This document shows positions 5,615 to 8,402 of a stretch of DNA of 8,402 nucleotides, piece by piece. Below the pieces are notes generated by a model. That model made no database searches. It saw only the letters and a program-made list of their open reading frames with translations, and was not told the DNA's origin. A program made the translations under genes and the position numbers. This DNA comes from Micromonosporaceae bacterium (GTDB taxonomy: Bacteria; Actinomycetota; Actinomycetes; Mycobacteriales; Micromonosporaceae): positions 1 through 8,402 of the forward strand of contig JAFMQQ010000110.1 in assembly GCA_017354595.1 (NCBI GenBank). Reading direction: 5' to 3'. Positions within the stretch are counted from its first letter, which is position 1. The number at the start of each line of letters is the position of its first letter.

Positions 5615-6550
5615 ATGACCGGCACGGCGGAGGGGTTCGCACACCCGGCCCTCTGGTACCGCGATCAGGACGAGTACCTGGCCGGTACGGTGCCGTACCT
5701 GCGCGAGGGGCTGGCCGCTGGAGAGCCGGTCGCCGTCGCCGTACCCACCGGGAACCTGGCTCCGCTGCGGGACGCACTGGGCGCGGAGGCCGGACGCGTG
5801 CTGTGGCGGGACATGACCGTGGACGGTCGCAACCCGGGCCGGATCATCCCCGCGGTGCTGCTCGCTTTCGCCAACGCCCACCCCGGACAGCGGGTCCGGA
5901 TCATCGGCGAGCCCACCTGGCCCGGCCGGACCAGTGCCGAGTACCCGGCCTGCGTCCAGCACGAGGCGCTGATCAACGCCGCGTTCGCCGGCCGCGCGGC
6001 GAGCATCCTGTGCCCGTACGATGCGGGCCGGTTGAATCCGGCATGGGTACGGGATACCCGCCGCACCCATCCGGTCATCTGGGACGCCACCGGCCATTTC
6101 GCCAGCCACCAGTACGACGACCCGCTCGCCGTGGCCGAACAGCTCAACCCACCCCTGGCGGAGCCGCCGCCCCGTGCGGCGACGATCTGGATCGACCTCC
6201 AGACGCTCTCCCAGGCGCGCCACTTCGTCGCCGATCGGGCCACCCGGGCCGGGCTGAGCCCGGGGCGGGTGATCGATGCGGTGGTGGCGGTCAACGAGCT
6301 GACCGTCAACAGCGTGCGGCACGGTGGCGGCGCCGGTACCTTATCCATCTGGATCGAGGCCGATCAGTTGATCTGCCAGCTCAGCGACGCCGGGCACCTG
6401 GCCGATCCGCTTGCCGGCCGGATCCCGATACCACCGCAGGCACCGACCGGCGGGCGCGGCCTGCTGATGGTCAACCAGGTCTGCGATCTGGTCCGTATCC
6501 ACACCGCCGCGTCGGGTACCACGGTGCGGGTGTACCTGCACCGCTCCTGA
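5615..6550 (+). CDS. MEDS-domain / HATPase anti-sigma regulatory protein (RsbA-like)
   Basis: The 311-residue product has two domains. Residues about 8-165 form a MEDS domain, a RecA-like sensor fold named from DcmR (W14-Y-R, G97-E-P-T-W, E109-Y, the E-A-L-I-N helix at 117-121, C133-P-Y-D). Residues about 195-308 are a GHKL ATPase of the RsbW type: N-box V-N-E228-L-T-V-N232-S-V-R-H, G1 box L-S-D258-A-G260, and G2 box T-G-G-R-G-L-L-M-V-N (278-287). There is no phosphoacceptor His (H-box) domain, so it is not a standard sensor kinase. Known relatives act as serine kinases or switch proteins on anti-sigma antagonists, or as direct anti-sigma factors; actinomycetes carry many. No sigma factor or antagonist gene is adjacent, so its partner is unknown. 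It is cytoplasmic and stands alone, with its stop 37 bp before the SDR start. Confidence 0.92.
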   Translation: MTGTAEGFAHPALWYRDQDEYLAGTVPYLREGLAAGEPVAVAVPTGNLAPLRDALGAEAGRVLWRDMTVDGRNPGRIIPAVLLAFANAHPGQRVRIIGEPTWPGRTSAEYPACVQHEALINAAFAGRAASILCPYDAGRLNPAWVRDTRRTHPVIWDATGHFASHQYDDPLAVAEQLNPPLAEPPPRAATIWIDLQTLSQARHFVADRATRAGLSPGRVIDAVVAVNELTVNSVRHGGGAGTLSIWIEADQLICQLSDAGHLADPLAGRIPIPPQAPTGGRGLLMVNQVCDLVRIHTAASGTTVRVYLHRS

Positions 6551-6575
6551 ACAACACACCGGACCAACCATCGCT

Positions 6576-6587
6576 TAAGTTGACTGC
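6576..6587 (+). promoter_or_regulatory. Probable leaderless promoter of the SDR gene
   Basis: TAAGTT (6576-6581) is followed by GACTGC and then the ATG at 6588. It fits the T-A-N-N-N-T pattern at the same 6-base distance as the marR promoter, with no Shine-Dalgarno. The SDR gene is thus probably transcribed separately from the MEDS gene despite the 37-bp gap. Confidence 0.5.
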
Positions 6588-7418
6588 ATGGCTGTCCTGA
6601 CCGGACGAGTAGCTGTGGTGACCGGCGCCAGCCGGGGTGCCGGGCGAGGGATCGCGGGCACATTGGGTGAGGCGGGTGCCACGGTGTATGTCACCGGCCG
6701 ATCCACCCGCGATCAGGTCACGGTTCCCGAGTACCCGCACTCGATCGAAGAGACGGCGGACGAGGTGACCGCGCGCGGCGGCCAGGGCGTCCCGGTGCGC
6801 TGCGACCACACCAGGGACGACGAGGTACGGGCGCTGTTCGGCAAGGTCGCCGACGAGCGCGACTCGCTGGACCTGTTGGTGTGCAACGCCTGGGGTGGGT
6901 ACCAGCCGTACGGCGACCACATGGGATGGTTCCAGCGGCCGTTCTGGGAACAGTCGATGGATCGATGGGACGGAATGTTCACGGCGGGCCTGCGGGCACA
7001 CATGGTGACCTGCCGGTACGCCATCCCGTTCATGCTCGAACACAAGCCCGCCCTCATCGTCCTGACCACCTTCAGCCAAGGGCGGAAGTACCTCGGAAAC
7101 GTGTTCTACGACGTGGCCAAGAACGGCGCGTGCCGGATGGCCGAGGTACTCGCCGGCGAACTGGAGGACCACGACATCACGGTGATCGCGCTATCGCCGG
7201 GTTGGATGCGGATGGAACGGATGACCGGCCTGAGCGAGCGTGAGTTGGCCCAGACCGAGTCGACCGAGTACGTCGGGCGAGCCGTCCTCGCGCTGGCAAG
7301 CGATCCGGGGGTACACCGCCGGACCGGACAGACCTATGCGGTAGGAGACCTCGCTCGGGAGTACGGCTTCACCGACGTCGATGGCCGGCAACCCACCGCC
7401 TACCAGATCATCCGGTAG
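6588..7418 (+). CDS. SDR family oxidoreductase (DHRS1-like)
   Basis: The 276-residue product is a classical-size short-chain dehydrogenase/reductase with a Rossmann fold. The nucleotide motif is T12-G-A-S-R-G-A-G-R-G21. The second beta strand ends Y-V-T-G-R38-S, where Arg instead of an acidic residue suggests NADP(H). The usual N-N-A-G is C-N100-A-W-G, as in DHRS1-type proteins. The catalytic Ser163 (T-T-F-S), Y174 and K178 (Y-D-V-A-K) are all present, followed by S203-P-G-W. A 15-20 residue insertion after strand 2 (about 41-56) and the long W/F-rich loop (105-128) are further DHRS1-like traits. It probably reduces or oxidises a carbonyl/alcohol on a small molecule in the cytoplasm; the substrate cannot be read from sequence. 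The ATG at 6588 is supported by the -10 spacing and by the position of strand 1. It ends directly at a strong hairpin. Confidence 0.93.
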   Translation: MAVLTGRVAVVTGASRGAGRGIAGTLGEAGATVYVTGRSTRDQVTVPEYPHSIEETADEVTARGGQGVPVRCDHTRDDEVRALFGKVADERDSLDLLVCNAWGGYQPYGDHMGWFQRPFWEQSMDRWDGMFTAGLRAHMVTCRYAIPFMLEHKPALIVLTTFSQGRKYLGNVFYDVAKNGACRMAEVLAGELEDHDITVIALSPGWMRMERMTGLSERELAQTESTEYVGRAVLALASDPGVHRRTGQTYAVGDLAREYGFTDVDGRQPTAYQIIR

Positions 7419-7466
7419 CGGCACGGCTCGCCGGCGAGCCCGCGCTCGCCGGCGTAGCCGCTGCCG
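7419..7466. terminator. Long bidirectional hairpin between SDR and VOC genes
   Basis: Starting on the base after the SDR stop, 7419-7439 pairs with 7444-7466 through 21 base pairs, with a 4-base loop (CCGC) and two single-base bulges (T7455, C7461). The core includes the perfect 16-bp palindrome 7425-7440. The hairpin lies between convergent stops (7418 and 7486) and has no T tract on either side. It should end transcription from both genes. Confidence 0.75.
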
Positions 7467-7485
7467 ACCAGATGCCAGCCAGAGG

Positions 7486-7830
7486 TCACGGCGTCTGGGC
7501 CAGGCCGGTCACATTGCCGTCGGCGTCCCGTACCCGCGCGATGAGCTTGCCGCCGCCGACATCCCTGGGCTTCTGCACGACCTCGGCACCGGCGCCCTCC
7601 AACTGGCCGATCGCCTGCTGGATGTCGGCCACCTCCCAGTAGCCGACCGGTGCGGTCATCCCCTGCTTGTGTCCGTTGGGGTCCAGGCCGAACTCCTGGT
7701 CGCCGACCCGGAATCCGACGTAGTACGGCTGATCCTGGTACGGCTGCACGCCGAACAGTTGCGCGTAGAGCTCCTTCGCCGCGGCCAGATCCTTCACCGG
7801 ATAGATGATGGTGTTCATGCCGGTCGCCAT
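7486..7830 (-). CDS. VOC-superfamily protein (glyoxalase/bleomycin-resistance fold)
   Basis: The 114-residue product has two beta-alpha-beta-beta-beta modules, about 5-52 (N-T-I-I-Y-P-V-K-D-L, A-K-E-L-Y, L-F-G, F-R-V-G-D-Q-E-F-G-L-D-P) and about 61-112 (Y-W-E-V-A-D-I, I-G-Q-L-E-G-A-G-A, D-A-D-G-N-V-T-G-L). This is one VOC domain, which as a dimer forms one or two ligand cavities. The His/Glu positions that bind metal in glyoxalase I and dioxygenases look replaced (Ile9/Tyr10 region at the first strand, Gly/Leu at the last), so a metal-independent binding role, as in drug-binding members, is likelier than glyoxalase activity. The ATG at 7830 has AGGAG (7842-7838) 7 bases upstream, a good SD. 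The gene is single and convergent to the SDR; the shared hairpin separates them. Confidence 0.88.
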   Translation of the reverse strand: MATGMNTIIYPVKDLAAAKELYAQLFGVQPYQDQPYYVGFRVGDQEFGLDPNGHKQGMTAPVGYWEVADIQQAIGQLEGAGAEVVQKPRDVGGGKLIARVRDADGNVTGLAQTP

Positions 7831-8048
7831 GTCGCTTCTCCTCTCGGGTCCTGCCTACCGGACTTACCCCGGCGGACACGACACACGCTATGGTCCGGCC
7901 GGCCGGCCTGGCTTCTTCATTCCTGACCATTGCCGGGCGACCCCGCCACAGGTGCTGCCGGTGCTACAGCGCGCGGCTGCTCGACCCCGGAAGGTCCGGT
8001 AGCGGTACCGGGCCGGCGGCCGGTCGTCCACATAGGACTCGACGCGAC
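7831..8048. other. Non-coding region between VOC and S53 peptidase genes
   Basis: This stretch of about 220 bases should hold the VOC promoter on the minus strand. Candidates are TAGCGT (7890-7885) and TAAGTC nearer the gene, neither with a clear -35. The rest is GC-rich with short inverted repeats of CCGG/GGCC type (around 7893-7910 and 8004-8032). I see no credible gene or structured RNA in it. Confidence 0.4.
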
Positions 8049-8079
8049 GAGGCCCGCGTCCGGTCCGGACGCGGGCCTC
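8049..8079 (-). terminator. Perfect 14-bp hairpin behind the S53 peptidase gene
   Basis: GAGGCCCGCGTCCG (8049-8062) and its exact inverse (8066-8079) enclose a 3-base loop, about 31 bases after the peptidase stop at 8111. There is no T tract. The structure is symmetric, but the only gene reading into it nearby is the minus-strand peptidase. Confidence 0.72.
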
Positions 8080-8110
8080 TGTCAGCAGGGTGCGCGGGAT
8101 GCGCGGCGTC

Positions 8111-8402
8111 TCAGGCGCCGTGCGCGGCCAGCACCAGGTCGGGCAACAGGTTCGCGGCATCGGGCGTACCGAGGCCGGTCACCGGGTCCCACCCGGTGGT
8201 GGCCGGGTACCCGGGCACGGCGGGATCGGCCTGGTTGTTGCCGGTCGTCACGTCGTAGAAATCACGCGCGTACCGGGTGGAGTTGGCGCCGATGGCGTAC
8301 AGCGCCGGGTTGATCTGGCCGAGGCCGCCACCGTTGATCTGGTCGGCGATGGAGACCATCGCCGCCCATTGCGGTGTGGACGCCGAGGTGCCACCGATGT
8401 CG
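8111..8402 (-). CDS. S53 family serine-carboxyl peptidase, C-terminal fragment (runs off right edge)
   Basis: Ninety-six codons before the stop are visible. The fragment begins D-I-G-G-T-S-A-S-T-P-Q-W-A-A, which contains the catalytic Ser motif of sedolisin/kumamolisin peptidases (G-T-S-A-x-x-P, Ser at visible residue 6). It ends with the calcium-binding loop of the family: F-Y-D-V-T-T-G-N-N and G-W-D-P-V-T-G-L-G-T-P, where the Asp of Y-D-V and of G-W-D are ligands. These enzymes are secreted as proproteins and cut proteins at acid pH; the prodomain and the Glu/Asp catalytic residues lie outside the window. The ATG at 8359 is an internal Met, not the start, because the conserved Ser motif continues upstream of it in frame. 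A perfect hairpin follows the stop. Only nine residues follow the P-D-A-A-N-L-L helix, so there is no C-terminal add-on domain. Confidence 0.93.
   Translation of the reverse strand, partial: DIGGTSASTPQWAAMVSIADQINGGGLGQINPALYAIGANSTRYARDFYDVTTGNNQADPAVPGYPATTGWDPVTGLGTPDAANLLPDLVLAAHGA

Noticed and set aside
4692..5777. Minus-strand open frame of 361 codons over the L,D-transpeptidase
   Set aside because: It runs antisense to an intact lipoprotein-YkuD gene, crosses into the next gene and shows no motif.
1..8402. tRNA, rRNA, CRISPR array, riboswitch, phage or defence-island genes
   Set aside because: Reading both strands I found no cloverleaf, regularly spaced repeats, conserved riboswitch core or hallmark genes; the antitoxin start is the only defence-related signal.

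Overview
This is a GC-rich window whose coding style fits an actinomycete, possibly of the Micromonosporales (order inferred only). Third codon positions are mostly G or C, long shadow frames lie opposite the real genes, and several starts have a -10-like hexamer 6-7 bases upstream and no Shine-Dalgarno, as leaderless actinobacterial genes do. I see no rRNA, tRNA, CRISPR array or intact mobile element.

Layout. (1) 1-2320, minus strand: MarR regulator -> 14-TM drug-efflux-type MFS transporter -> a 69-codon remnant of an isochorismatase-family hydrolase, then the 5' part of a Phd/YefM antitoxin gene that runs off the left edge. MarR and MFS overlap by one base (TGATG), MFS and remnant are 2 bp apart, and remnant and antitoxin share an ATGA overlap. 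The antitoxin has its own apparent leaderless promoter inside the remnant. (2) 2321-2408: a compact divergent control region with an imperfect 17-bp inverted repeat whose arms carry the two TAGACT -10 elements. (3) 2409-2963, plus: an intact isochorismatase-like hydrolase with Val where the family nucleophile Cys is expected. (4) 2979-3009: a bidirectional hairpin, then on the minus strand a secreted single-domain GH6 cellulase (3034-4389). (5) 4557-5501, plus: an L,D-transpeptidase lipoprotein. (6) 5615-6550, plus: a MEDS-HATPase (RsbA/RsbW-like) signalling protein. (7) 6588-7418, plus: an SDR oxidoreductase ending at a 21-bp hairpin shared with a convergent VOC protein (7486-7830, minus). 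(8) 8111-8402, minus: the C-terminal end of an S53 (sedolisin/kumamolisin-type) peptidase with a terminator hairpin behind it.

How it fits together. The best-defined unit is the MarR-MFS operon with its divergent hydrolase: it looks like a ligand-responsive resistance or detoxification module in which MarR binds the shared promoter dyad. Its original third gene seems to have been cut off where a toxin-antitoxin module joined. The rest is a set of mostly single-gene transcription units: extracellular polymer degradation (GH6, S53), cell-wall cross-linking (LDT), stress or sigma-factor signalling (MEDS-HATPase) and small-molecule redox (SDR, VOC). I found no convincing undescribed multi-gene system. 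The most informative oddities are the truncated hydrolase/antitoxin junction, the symmetric divergent promoter and the nucleophile-less hydrolase.
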